Below, in pieces: positions 15,084 to 25,827 of a stretch of DNA of 28,168 bases. Made by a program: the position numbers and the translations under genes. Under the pieces are notes generated by a model. That model made no database searches. It was given only the letters and a program-made list of their open reading frames with translations, and was not told where the DNA came from. Origin of the DNA: a virus; IMG/VR virus record IMGVR_UViG_3300015360_000157, positions 1-28,168 of that record; one strand, given 5' to 3'. Position 1 is the first letter of the stretch, and every line of letters begins with the position of its first letter.

Positions 15084-15787
15084 GCATAACTAATAAACTA
15101 ATTGAACTTGACCCAACCTTGGTTCGCCACAACGAAGGACACTGGGACACTCCATTTCATGCCACATTGCCTGGGTTTAGTTCATTTAATGATGCTGGTG
15201 TGGAATGTGAGACTGGCGAATTTCTCTATTCAATGACACGCATACTTAAACCACACCGAGTACTTGAGACTGGGACACATGTCGGAGTAGGAGCATCTTA
15301 TATAGGCATGGCACTAAAAGATAACAACACTCCTGATGGTTTACGGGCAAAGCTGGACACCATAGAGTTTTTACCAGAGATAAACAAAAGAGCAGTTGAG
15401 AGGTTGCGTACATTAAATTTACTCGAATATGTTACACCACACCTAATGGATGTAATGAAATTTGTGCCATCTGAAAGTTATGGACTGATTTTATTAGACA
15501 CGGAACCACAAACACGCTTTGCTGAGCTGATTAGATTTTACCCATATTTAGAAGAAGGCGGATTTGTGTTTATTCACGATTTACACAGACATTGTCACCA
15601 GATAAATGCAACAAGATTTAATTCAGATCATCCCAATGCTCCATATTGGCCTTATGGGGAAATGCCACAAGAAATAAAGTCGTGGGTAAAGACAGGCGAG
15701 CTTGTCCCCTTCCACTTCTCGACCCCACGCGGACTCACAGGTTTCTATAAAAAGTCAAGGAATGACTATTTCCAACCCACGCTGTAA
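15080..15787 (+). CDS. SAM-dependent methyltransferase
   Basis: A 235-residue class I methyltransferase. Motif I is VLETGTHVGVGASYIG (61-76), which binds S-adenosylmethionine. LDTIEFLPE (92-100) carries the acidic residue for the ribose. YGLILLDTEPQT and GGFVFIHDLHRH are motifs IV and V, with a His/Asp cluster that could bind metal as in O-methyltransferases of the Methyltransf_24 type. Placed inside a glycosyltransferase operon it most likely methylates sugars on the finished glycan, a common capping step (inference). ATG 15080 gives the 4-nt overlap; an upstream GTG at 15059 is less likely. Confidence 0.82.
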   Translation: MSITNKLIELDPTLVRHNEGHWDTPFHATLPGFSSFNDAGVECETGEFLYSMTRILKPHRVLETGTHVGVGASYIGMALKDNNTPDGLRAKLDTIEFLPEINKRAVERLRTLNLLEYVTPHLMDVMKFVPSESYGLILLDTEPQTRFAELIRFYPYLEEGGFVFIHDLHRHCHQINATRFNSDHPNAPYWPYGEMPQEIKSWVKTGELVPFHFSTPRGLTGFYKKSRNDYFQPTL

Positions 15788-15811
15788 GTGATACTATAGA
15801 CATATAGTCAC
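15788..15811 (+). promoter_or_regulatory. Extended -10 promoter within an inverted repeat
   Basis: TGA-TACTAT (15789-15797) is an extended -10, 15 nt before ATG 15813. It overlaps an imperfect inverted repeat: GTG..ACTATA (15788-15798) against TATAGT.CAC (15803-15811), with loop GACA and a 2-nt bulge. The symmetry would suit an operator for a dimeric repressor, or a small 5' hairpin. Confidence 0.4.
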
Positions 15812-15812
15812 C

Positions 15813-16025
15813 ATGAACGATGATCAAGTAAAGATAGTCAATGAATGTAAACATACTGGAAACTATACCGCGGTTGCCCAAGACGTTTTAGCCAATCCAT
15901 CGGAATTGTTGGTAATAACAAGCAGGTCTTGTAGTAATTGTGGCAAAGTATTTACAAGTATCAGTCCATTTAAACTTGGTTCACCTTCAAGTGAACAGAA
16001 GAGAAATCAAATACTGAGAACTTAA
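15813..16025 (+). CDS. Small Cys/His zinc-ribbon-like protein
   Basis: A 70-residue protein with a C-x-H pair (NECKHTGNY, C12 and H14) and a CSNC pair (RSCSNCGKVF) about 28 residues later. Together they make a plausible CHCC zinc site. The C-terminus is polar and basic. It is the third small zinc-ribbon-like gene wedged between the sugar-transfer genes. It has its own promoter-like element upstream. Function unknown. Confidence 0.58.
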   Translation: MNDDQVKIVNECKHTGNYTAVAQDVLANPSELLVITSRSCSNCGKVFTSISPFKLGSPSSEQKRNQILRT

Positions 16026-16031
16026 AAAAAA

Positions 16032-17087
16032 ATGAAACGCTCCCGTGCTGCCATCCTTCCGTATCCAGGGGATCCATTTCTTCTTAACTATTGGCTAGAA
16101 ATCTATTATAAGTTTTGGGAACCAGAAGTCGACAAGCTGTATATAGTTCTTAATTCTCCAATAGAAGACAGTGTCGTCGAGCATATCAAATACTTATGCA
16201 ACGACGAGGGTAAAAAGATTAATTTTACCTATATTCCTAGACAAATGGAGCATGGCGACGTCTTGAAAATTGCATTGGAGGCAGCCACCGAAAAATACGT
16301 CATGTTGATAGAGGACGACGCTTTCATATTCAAATCAGGTGTTGTAAATTATTGTTTTGAACTGCTCGAAAGTGGCCAATATGACATAGTTGGAAGCAAG
16401 CGTGGAAGTTGTAGTGCTGAGATATTGGAAGCGGCAAAAAACCGCTGGGGGTTAAATTATAGTGGCCATGGCGATCAAGGGTGCAATTTCTGGCCATGCT
16501 ATTTCTTCTCAGAACGACAATTATTACTAAACACTGACCGGCACTTTAGCGCACGAGCTTGGACTATAGGGGAAACGGTTTCATCCCTTGGCTACGTCGT
16601 CGAGGTGCCGGTAATTGCTGGCGATACTTTTGTAAATACAAGTTTACAGCTACAAAACATTGTTCCGCAGACAAGAATTAAGTATTTGCCCCAAAACCAC
16701 GGCAGTCCAGAAGATTTGCAGCATTATGAGCGACATAGTGACCTATTTGATGGTACGGCATGGTGGACGCATATAGGCAGTTTGAGTAGTGGTGTGGGTG
16801 GGATACTTATGGATGGCAACAATCGGTCACTAGCTAGACGTAAAAAGGATCCTGAGGGGGCAGAAACTGTATTAAACAAGCAGTGGTGTCAGACAACACA
16901 AGAACACCACGAGTTTGAGCGCAGGGTGCATTGGTGGCTTACATTCTGGGAAAAAAGAGTACCAGGCGAACTAAAAGAGTTTGCGCAGTTGTACAGAATA
17001 GCGATAGACAGGGTGATTACCCAATACGACCTGGACATTAATTTAATAAGACAGGGACAGAGAATATATAGGACACTGGGTTTATGA
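16032..17087 (+). CDS. Glycosyltransferase-like protein, GT-A type
   Basis: A 351-residue protein with the features of a GT-A enzyme. The N-terminal strand-helix units (AAILPYPGDPFLLNYWLEIYY, DKLYIVLNSP) lead to YVMLIEDDAF (E94, D95, D96), a DxD-like metal and nucleotide-sugar site. A GSKRGSC loop and a Trp/Cys-rich GCNFWPCYFF acceptor-side segment follow. The C-terminal 100 residues are helical and Trp-rich and do not look like a GT domain. The family assignment is by fold pattern, not a named family. Overlaps the following gene in ATGA; the two encode similar N-terminal layouts. Confidence 0.68.
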   Translation: MKRSRAAILPYPGDPFLLNYWLEIYYKFWEPEVDKLYIVLNSPIEDSVVEHIKYLCNDEGKKINFTYIPRQMEHGDVLKIALEAATEKYVMLIEDDAFIFKSGVVNYCFELLESGQYDIVGSKRGSCSAEILEAAKNRWGLNYSGHGDQGCNFWPCYFFSERQLLLNTDRHFSARAWTIGETVSSLGYVVEVPVIAGDTFVNTSLQLQNIVPQTRIKYLPQNHGSPEDLQHYERHSDLFDGTAWWTHIGSLSSGVGGILMDGNNRSLARRKKDPEGAETVLNKQWCQTTQEHHEFERRVHWWLTFWEKRVPGELKEFAQLYRIAIDRVITQYDLDINLIRQGQRIYRTLGL

Positions 17088-17797
17088 TCACTGATTTGAT
17101 TGTCACCTGGCCAAGAAATTGCGATTATCCCTTGTGGCGGCAATTCATAAGGGACAATAGGACTCGATTTAACGAGGTGATAATTTCGTTTATGGAAACA
17201 AACCAAGGCGAGGACTACCGTTTGGAATTGACAGAAATGATGCGTAATGATTATGTACTGACAATCCAGCCGCCATTAATTATCGCTGGCGAAGATTGGC
17301 GTAATGCTTCAATAAATTCGGCGTTGCTTCATTCGTATAATGCGCCGTGGGTTTGGTTTACAGAACAAGATTTTTTCCCCAAGGATGGTTTCTGGGAAGA
17401 AGTCCAAAGAATGCAAGATGAGGGGTGCAATGTCATTGCAGTTTATCAAGGGGACAGAATGCACCCATGTTGCATATTTATGAAACGAGAAATATTAAAC
17501 AAGACGCATAAAAACTTTGGAATTATCCCTGATATTGCGGATCATTTTTCTTTAATTCAAAAAGACCTTGAATCAATTGATGATTCTATTATTGGTGTTA
17601 TTTCTCCAAAACTATATACACACATGAATGGTTTGTCGCACAACTGGAGTTTGTTAGTTTCTGGCCAGATGCCAAACCACAATCCAGACCAATTTTTCGA
17701 CTATTTAATGAGTTGTTCTAGGCTTAATATTCCAATTCCAGAACATTGGTGGAACATGGCCAGTGCGGGAATAGAACGGTCATATTATAAAGAATAA
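17084..17797 (+). CDS. Glycosyltransferase-like protein, short GT-A type
   Basis: A 237-residue protein starting with a Rossmann-like strand (TDLIVTWPRNCDYPLWRQFI) and a second (FNEVIISFMETN). PWVWFTEQDFFPK follows, where E94-x-D96 stands where GT-A enzymes have DxD. NVIAVYQGDRMHPCCIFMKRE matches the acceptor-side strand of GT-A folds. It is shorter than most GT-A enzymes and may be a domain-minimal or divergent member. It is the last gene of the first sugar operon; the C/G-run element follows immediately. Confidence 0.6.
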   Translation: MITDLIVTWPRNCDYPLWRQFIRDNRTRFNEVIISFMETNQGEDYRLELTEMMRNDYVLTIQPPLIIAGEDWRNASINSALLHSYNAPWVWFTEQDFFPKDGFWEEVQRMQDEGCNVIAVYQGDRMHPCCIFMKREILNKTHKNFGIIPDIADHFSLIQKDLESIDDSIIGVISPKLYTHMNGLSHNWSLLVSGQMPNHNPDQFFDYLMSCSRLNIPIPEHWWNMASAGIERSYYKE

Positions 17798-17809
17798 ACA
17801 CAAAATGTA

Positions 17810-17904
17810 CCCAACCCCCCTCCCCCACTCCCCCACCGTCAAAAAGTGGGTGTTTCGAGGCTAGAGTAGGGGGACACCCCCGAATAGGGGATAGTGGGGG
17901 AGTG
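17810..17904. repeat. C-run/G-run element with 11-bp inverted repeat and G-quadruplex motif
   Basis: This intergenic block differs sharply in composition from its surroundings. C-tracts of 3, 6, 5 and 5 bases at 17810-17834, with linkers of 2, 1 and 3 nt, give a canonical G-quadruplex motif on the - strand and an i-motif on the + strand. CACTCCCCCAC (17826-17836) is an exact inverted repeat of GTGGGGGAGTG (17894-17904). Between them GGGGG-ACA-CCCCC (17869-17881) is a second hairpin, and the same C5 can instead pair with GGGG at 17887-17890. It separates two transcription units and may end or pause transcription. Confidence 0.75.
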
Positions 17905-17912
17905 AGTCAAAA

Positions 17913-17918
17913 TAGTAT
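17913..17918 (+). promoter_or_regulatory. -10 element, leaderless for the gene at 17925
   Basis: TAGTAT (5 of 6 bases match the -10 consensus) ends 6 nt before ATG 17925, the spacing seen for other genes here. No -35 match is visible in the G-rich sequence upstream. Confidence 0.45.
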
Positions 17919-17924
17919 ACATAT

Positions 17925-19042
17925 ATGAAAAAAAACAAGCATTATCGAGTATTTACAGACTTTCATCACGCATCACTTCTGCAATCATTTATATTGTTAT
18001 TTGAGAAGCGTTTGGGTGGCCAAGTGTATCGGCCAATAGGTCGAGAATGGTTTGATCAAGGATTCTGGAAAATATACGACCACCCTGCTACCGTAGAACA
18101 GTATTTAAGTATTGGTGGAGCTACACCAGATGGCACGGCTAAACTAAATGAAGTTTTAACAACAGGTGAAGATTTTGATGGTATTTCCACTATTTACAAT
18201 TGCCAGGATATTGATAGTGGGCAGACAAACAAAGCAATCACTTTTGATGGCTTCATGTCCAGTCACTTCGACATTGTCATTGCGTCTATTCCGGCGCACA
18301 TTGAGCCATTCAAACGATTATGCGAACTGCATCCAGATCATCCGAAATTTATTTTTCAGATTGGCAATTCCTGGACGGTTGACGCCGGCTTATCTCCAAA
18401 CATTATGGCATCGGCCTTGATCGATAATGTACCAGCAGATATTCACTTTATTACATACCACCAAGAGTTTGATTTAATGTTGTTTCACCCAAGAACTAAC
18501 ATAAACGGAAGATGGAACAAACACAACTTTGATGTTATGCCAGAAAACAACGTGTATTCATTTATAAACTGTTTTGACAGTGCTGGACATTTTGCCCAAG
18601 ATTGGCAATTGTTTACACAAGTTGAGGCAGCCATGCCCGACTACAAATATAAAGTTTATGGTGGCCAATGTAGAGACGGGTCTGCAAATGGTGCAACAGA
18701 AGTGGCAAAAAAGATGCGAGAGGCTATGTTTATATGGCATACCAAGTTTGGCGGTGACGGATACGGACATGTTATCCACAATGCTCCAGCAGTTGGTAAA
18801 CCTTTAATTGTGAAGAAACAATACTATAGTGGAAAGATAGCCGAACCTCTTTTAATCGACGGTGAGACATGTTTAACCATAGACGGTTTGGATTGTACAC
18901 AGGTTATCAACAAAATACGGCACTTCTCAAATCCAGATTTATATATACCAATGAGCAAGGCGGCATATTCAAAATTCAGGGAAGTTGTGAACTTTAATGT
19001 CGAAGCTGACAAACTTGCGGATTTTTTACTTTGCTTAAAATA

Positions 19043-19043
<1 letters not shown>
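17925..19043 (+). CDS. Glycosyltransferase-like protein, divergent GT-B
   Basis: A 372-residue protein with a probable GT-B layout. The first domain starts HYRVFTDFHHASLLQSFILLFEKRLGG, then FDIVIASIPAHIEPFKRL and KFIFQIGNSW. The second domain carries YKYKVYGGQCRDG and the donor-site region GGDGYGHVIHNAPAVGKPLIV. The EX7E motif is degenerate: Asp and Asn stand in for the two Glu. So it is either a different clade (some glycan-processing GT-B enzymes lack EX7E) or catalytically altered. First gene after the C/G-run element and immediately before the collagen-like fibre gene, which makes that fibre a candidate substrate. Confidence 0.66.
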
Positions 19044-21291
<2,248 letters not shown>

Positions 21292-21292
<1 letters not shown>

Positions 21293-23097
21293 TGGCAGTT
21301 TCAAGCACATTAATTGACAGTTTTAGTGACAACTCAGTCGACACGGGGAGATGGCCGAATAATTATTTTGGATCGGCGACAGTTACAGAAGTTGGAGGGT
21401 TGGCAGTCATAACACTAGCCATATCCACAGCAGGGGGTAATTATGCAGGCTATTTGTCGGCAAATTACGACATAACTGGTAGCTATATTTTTGTGAAGAT
21501 AGACACCACCCCAAATCAAGCAACAGGCGCGGGTATGTATTTAAAACTAAACGGGACAGACTCTATAGATTGGTATCTGGAGTCAAACACTTTATACGCC
21601 AGAAAAAATGTAGGAGGTGTCGGAACGTCTCTTTATAGTGTGGCTTTCAACTCAACTACCCACAAATGGTGGAAGATTAGAGAAAATAATGGAACGACAT
21701 ATTGGGAGACATCGACCGACGGTTTGGAGTGGTCAATCCGACATAGCGTCACAAACCCCATTACTATGACATCTTTAAAAATTGAACTTGGTTCTGGAAC
21801 ATACCAGAGCGAAGTGGCACCAGGCGCGGGAAAATTTGACAACTTTAACATGGTCCCCGTCAATAAAGATGGTTTGCAAGCGTATGTAGGTACTTATACA
21901 GGCAGGACAACAACTGGTTTAAAAGAAGTGAGGGATGCAAACTTTATGCCCAAACTTGGTATATTTATTTGTACTGGGAGGACATCGTCTGGTAGTGGTG
22001 CGAGTTCGTATTTATCAATAGGTATTGCTATTGGTCCAACTATTAGTCAACGAGCCATAACCAATACATCTTTAAACGCCGTGGGTACTTCTGATACGGA
22101 ACGGGGATTGGATGCGACACAGTCTGTATTGATAGCAAACACATCTGGTACGGCTATATATAAAAGCGCTATAAGTTCATGGGAGGCCGACGGATTTACA
22201 GTAAATGACGCGACAGTAGACGCTAGTGCGCGCAGTGTTCTTTATATGGTTTTAGGTGGTAATGGCCTTGGTACGGCAGATCAAGGGAAATTCAACCCAT
22301 CGGCGGGTACAGGCAGCAAGACCTATTCAAGTATGGCTATCCAACCCAAGGCGTTGCTGGTTTTTGGTGTCAATACGACAGCCTACCCGCAAACTAATTT
22401 CAATATCGGGATCGGTATGACTTCGGGGTCTGGACAAAGTGGATCAATGGCGACGTCTGACTATGACGCACAGAATTTTTCAAACAACCGAAAGCTACAG
22501 CAAAACAGCAAGTTTTTTACGTTTCTAAGCTCTACATCATCCACAAACCAAGGGTCGGCATCGTTGACATCTTTTGATTCGGCTGGGTTTACATACGACG
22601 TTGATGTTGCAAATACTAACGACATAAATTATTTGGCATGGTCTGGCGCAGTACAAAAAGTGATGATCGTAAATTTTGGGGCATCTACTGGGGAATTAAC
22701 TATAACTGGCGTTGGATTTACGCCACAAGCAATGATTGTTCTTAGTGCAAACAGTGCGGCGAATGCTGGAATAACTGACAATCTCAGAATTTCCATTGGT
22801 ATGGCTACTGGGGCAAATAATCAAGGATGTGTGTGGGCTGGAGCAACCGACAACGTTGATACTACGGTGGTTTCTGAGAATTTAGACACGACAAAAGTTA
22901 TAAAATTTATGACCGAGGCTGGAGCTAGTCCAGTAGTAGTTGCCGCTGCATCTCTTACGACGTTTACAGATGATGGTTGTATTTTAGATAGAACCACGGC
23001 CGACGCAACAAGCAGGGAAATGATTATAATGTTTATTGGTATGCCGAGAAAGCCAAGAGGTGTGGTTAATTATCAAAACCCTGGAGTGTTTGCATGA
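21292..23097 (+). CDS. Beta-rich virion structural protein with three tandem modules
   Basis: A 601-residue protein. Residues 1-193 look like a LamG/concanavalin-type carbohydrate-binding jelly roll (STLIDSFSDNSVDTGRW, then TYWETSTDGLEWSIRHS). Residues about 219-322, 351-456 and 477-585 are three copies of one beta module. The common pattern is F/I-x-PKA-(I/L)-hydrophobic strand, (S/N)IGI(A/G)(M/I), then GFT and a final hydrophobic strand. Such proteins are seen on phage surfaces as decoration or adhesion proteins. Its ATG shares a base with the collagen gene's stop (TAATG), suggesting they are made together and may form one complex. TATACT lies 8 nt upstream as a possible extra promoter. Confidence 0.7.
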
Positions 23098-24218
23098 AAT
23101 ATCGATTTCATGTATTTGGACTGCCTCATACTGAGACTATTAGACAATATTGCCATTGTGCGTACACGGAAAAAGTGCGCAAGTTTTGTAATATGATGAT
23201 AAGTCGAGGGCATGAGGTGTTTTTATATGGTGGCCAAGAGAATGAGGCCAAATGTACCGAATTTATCTCTTGTATCTCAAAAAAAGAACAGTTCGATTTG
23301 ATTGGGATAGAAAAACCAACCGATAATCTAAAGGCTCAGTTCAATTCAAATACTGATTATTGGCAGTTGTTCAATAGTCGGTGTATTGAAGAAGCAAGAA
23401 AGCGAATGCAGCCCAAGGACTTTATTTGTGTGATTGCGGGACTACGACAGAAACCCATTTCGGATGCTTTCCCTGAAACAATGACCGTCGAATATGGTAT
23501 TGGATATGGTGGCACGTTTTCAAAATTTAGAGTTTTTGAATCCTACGCATGGATGCACACGGTTTATGGATCCCAAAGTTCTGATGCACATGGAATAGAT
23601 GGCAATTTTTTTGATTCAGTTATCCCCAACTACTACGAATTGGCAGACTTTCCGTTGGTTGAACATAAACAGAACTATTTCTTGTTTATCGGTCGCTTGA
23701 TCGAGCGTAAGGGCTACAAGATAGCACTTGATGTGTGTAAACGCCTTGGCAAACGTTTGGTTGTTGCTGGTCAAGGTGAGGCTCCAGAAGGAACCGACTA
23801 TCGGGGGGTTGTTGGAGTAGAAGAACGGGGAAACTTAATGTCTAACGCAAGTGCTGTATTTGTGCCAACGCAATATATAGAGCCGTTTGGTGGTGTAGCA
23901 GTCGAGGCACAACTTTGTGGCACTCCTGTTATTACTACAGATTGGGGGGCATTTGTAGAAACAGTTATTCATGGAAAAACAGGATACAGATGCCGAACGT
24001 TACAAGATTTTATAAATGCGGCCAACAACTTGGATGGTCTATCCACACCCAAAGAAATATCGGAGCATGCCGCGATAAACTATGGAACGGTGCATGTGGC
24101 GAAGTTGTACGAACAATATTTTGACCGTCTGTACTCACTATGGGGCGATGGGTGGTATCAAGTCGATAGATTATCAGATAATATAAACCAATATGGCGTG
24201 GTTTACGAAAGACAATAA
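23094..24218 (+). CDS. GT-B glycosyltransferase (GT4-like)
   Basis: A 374-residue GT4-type enzyme. LFIGRLIERKGYKIALDVCKRLG supplies the donor-phosphate Arg and Lys (R201, K206), and VVAGQGEAPEG follows. EX7E is intact in IEPFGGVAVEAQLCGTPVI (E263, E271). The N-terminal domain has VRKFCNMMISRGHEVFLYGG, typical of this class. A GGAG lies 7 nt before ATG 23094, and the gene overlaps the structural gene upstream by 4 nt. A transferase co-translated directly behind two surface proteins is the strongest local argument that the phage glycosylates its own virion. Confidence 0.88.
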   Translation: MKYRFHVFGLPHTETIRQYCHCAYTEKVRKFCNMMISRGHEVFLYGGQENEAKCTEFISCISKKEQFDLIGIEKPTDNLKAQFNSNTDYWQLFNSRCIEEARKRMQPKDFICVIAGLRQKPISDAFPETMTVEYGIGYGGTFSKFRVFESYAWMHTVYGSQSSDAHGIDGNFFDSVIPNYYELADFPLVEHKQNYFLFIGRLIERKGYKIALDVCKRLGKRLVVAGQGEAPEGTDYRGVVGVEERGNLMSNASAVFVPTQYIEPFGGVAVEAQLCGTPVITTDWGAFVETVIHGKTGYRCRTLQDFINAANNLDGLSTPKEISEHAAINYGTVHVAKLYEQYFDRLYSLWGDGWYQVDRLSDNINQYGVVYERQ

Positions 24219-24429
24219 TTTATGGTTCACAGCGGCCGCCGTTTCCTGGCTAGCTAAGGTTTCAAATGCGTGGTGGTCTGCAATATTGTTTGTTATTTAT
24301 CAAGCTACATGGAACGATTCGACTGTTGTTTGGGATTCGGCAACCTCAAGCTGGGATGCTGTAAGTGATGGGTTATATGGGAATTGGTATACAAAATCAC
24401 CTATTTCATGGCAAAGCCCCACTATTTAG
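24193..24429 (+). CDS. Small Trp-rich hypothetical protein
   Basis: A 78-residue protein with an unusually high number of Trp residues, spaced like alternating strands: WFTKDN, LWFTAAAVSWL, NAWWSAILF, then TWNDSTVVWDSATSSWDAV and GNWYTKSPISW. It overlaps the glycosyltransferase end by 26 nt. TATAAA lies 5 nt before its ATG. Trp-rich beta repeats suggest a surface or carbohydrate-contacting role, but no family is recognised. The last gene of the inserted region before the connector. Confidence 0.5.
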   Translation: MAWFTKDNNLWFTAAAVSWLAKVSNAWWSAILFVIYQATWNDSTVVWDSATSSWDAVSDGLYGNWYTKSPISWQSPTI

Positions 24430-24438
24430 TGCTATTAT
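24430..24438 (+). promoter_or_regulatory. Extended -10 promoter, leaderless for the connector gene
   Basis: TGC-TATTAT ends 6 nt before ATG 24445, in the 15-nt gap after the Trp-rich gene. No convincing -35. Confidence 0.6.
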
Positions 24439-24444
24439 TTTTAT

Positions 24445-25143
24445 ATGGGTGTTACTTCTACATTACCAAGTTCACGACGCGGCTATTTAAGTCAAGACGA
24501 ATTAAAACAGTACGTCAATATTACAATCAATGATATTGCTGAGGCTGACGACGTTATAAATCAAGCAGAAGAAATGATCGATGGATTTGTTGGGTATCAA
24601 ATTAAATTTATGGTTGAAAAAGTCGAAGGTCGGATGGCAGCAAATACGCCTACTAGTTTTACACTTCAAAGCAATCAACAAAACAACTATGATATTAATT
24701 ATTTTTCTTTGTGTGAGATAGAAATCATTGGTGGAACTGGGCAAGGGCAACGCCGAAAGATAACAACAAGCACAAAAGCGGGCGTGCAAACAATAGATGT
24801 GGCCTGGACAACTACACCATCGACCGATAGTTTTTATAGGATCTATCAACTAGGGAAGTTTCCTCGTGCATGTGACGTTGTAAGTTATAGCGAACAAACA
24901 CCGACTACTTACTACAAACAGATCCCCGAGGCAGTAAAAAGGGCAGTTGCGGCTCAAATTGGTTTTATGATTGAAATGGGGGACGCTTATTTTGCAGGCA
25001 GTAAATCGGATTATCAAAGTGAATCCATTGGTGACTATTCCTACTCGAAGGGCGCTGGGTCAAATAATGACCGTCTTATTGGTCCACGAGTGCAAACGTT
25101 GTTAAATGGTATTTATAAAAGAACTGGCCGCTTGTTAGTATGA
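24445..25143 (+). CDS. Head-tail connector (adaptor) protein
   Basis: A 232-residue protein in the connector slot. The N-terminal helix bundle (SQDELKQYVNITINDIAEADDVINQAEEMID) is typical of gp6/gp15-like adaptor proteins that bind under the portal. Between the helices is a beta insert of about 90 residues (FTLQSNQQNNYDINYFSL, GGTGQGQRRKITTST), and a final helix carries PEAVKRAVAAQIGFMIEMGD. The insert makes it longer than minimal adaptors and is seen in some phage homologues. Marks the return from the inserted sugar region to conserved morphogenesis. Confidence 0.72.
   Translation: MGVTSTLPSSRRGYLSQDELKQYVNITINDIAEADDVINQAEEMIDGFVGYQIKFMVEKVEGRMAANTPTSFTLQSNQQNNYDINYFSLCEIEIIGGTGQGQRRKITTSTKAGVQTIDVAWTTTPSTDSFYRIYQLGKFPRACDVVSYSEQTPTTYYKQIPEAVKRAVAAQIGFMIEMGDAYFAGSKSDYQSESIGDYSYSKGAGSNNDRLIGPRVQTLLNGIYKRTGRLLV
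25133..25141 (+). promoter_or_regulatory. Extended -10 element before the head-closure gene
   Basis: TGT-TAGTAT overlaps the end of the connector gene and ends 5 nt before ATG 25147. Weaker than the others because it lies in coding sequence. Confidence 0.42.
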
Positions 25144-25146
25144 AAT

Positions 25147-25467
25147 ATGAGTTTCAAAAGTTTATTAAATCAACAAATAACAACATATGCCAGAAATGGC
25201 TATGATGCGTACGGGCGGGAGTCTGTAGGAAGTGCAACAACAGTACAGGCAAGATTCCAGAGGACTTCAAAACAACGATTGCAACCAAATGGGACATTGA
25301 TGACTATTGATGGAGTTGTATATATAGCTACGGCTTCAAATATAGCCATTGGTGACAAAATAACCCATGACAGTAACAATTATAAAGTAATTGGTCGATA
25401 CGACGCCATTGATGGAACAGGGAACACACAACATGTAAAGCTGGAGGTGGTGAAGTGGCTAATATAA
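25147..25467 (+). CDS. Head closure protein (head-tail stopper)
   Basis: A 106-residue beta-barrel-like protein. The pattern of an N-terminal YARNGYDAYGRESVG, QARFQRTSKQRLQPNGTLMTIDGVVYIA, then IGDKITHDSNNYKVIGR and a final strand VKLEVVKW resembles SPP1 gp16-like stopper/head-closure proteins. These plug the portal and later receive the tail. Position after the connector and before the gp10-like protein agrees. Assignment rests on length, strand pattern and order. It overlaps the next start by 13 nt. Confidence 0.65.
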   Translation: MSFKSLLNQQITTYARNGYDAYGRESVGSATTVQARFQRTSKQRLQPNGTLMTIDGVVYIATASNIAIGDKITHDSNNYKVIGRYDAIDGTGNTQHVKLEVVKWLI

Positions 25468-25814
25468 CATGGGACAAGAAAGATTTTGTTAATAAATCAC
25501 GAAAATTAAATGGTCGGGTAGAAAACAAAATACTAGGTGCTGTTACGGCTGTAGGCGACGAAGTGTTGAGGTTGAGCCAGTTTGAAGTTCCGCACGACAC
25601 TGGTCTGTTGCAAAATAGCGGTCATGTAGAGAATGATGGCAACGATGGGGCTATTGTTGGGTATAACAAAGTGTATGCCGCCCGTCTGCATGAGCATCCA
25701 GAGTATAAATTCCAGGGTGGAAGGAAGGGAAAATATCTAGAAGACCCTATTAAAAATAACATTGATGTTTTTAAAAACTTTTTTACAAAAGTTATGGCAG
25801 AGGCTTTTAAATAG
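25455..25814 (+). CDS. HK97 gp10-like tail completion protein
   Basis: A 119-residue protein with the gp10-family centre: VPHDTGLLQNSGHV followed by AIVGYNKVYAARLHEHPEYKFQGGRKGKYLEDPI. There the DTGxL-S turn and the YAxxxHE motif are the family signature. It is needed to finish the tail or its junction with the head. The start is GTG 25455, supported by GGAGGTGG at 25443-25450, the best Shine-Dalgarno match in the area. Confidence 0.82.
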   Translation: MANITWDKKDFVNKSRKLNGRVENKILGAVTAVGDEVLRLSQFEVPHDTGLLQNSGHVENDGNDGAIVGYNKVYAARLHEHPEYKFQGGRKGKYLEDPIKNNIDVFKNFFTKVMAEAFK

Positions 25815-25820
25815 TATACT
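25815..25820 (+). promoter_or_regulatory. -10 element, leaderless for the gene at 25828
   Basis: TATACT directly after the gp10-like stop, ending 7 nt before ATG 25828. No Shine-Dalgarno sequence. Confidence 0.5.
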
Positions 25821-25827
25821 AGTTATT

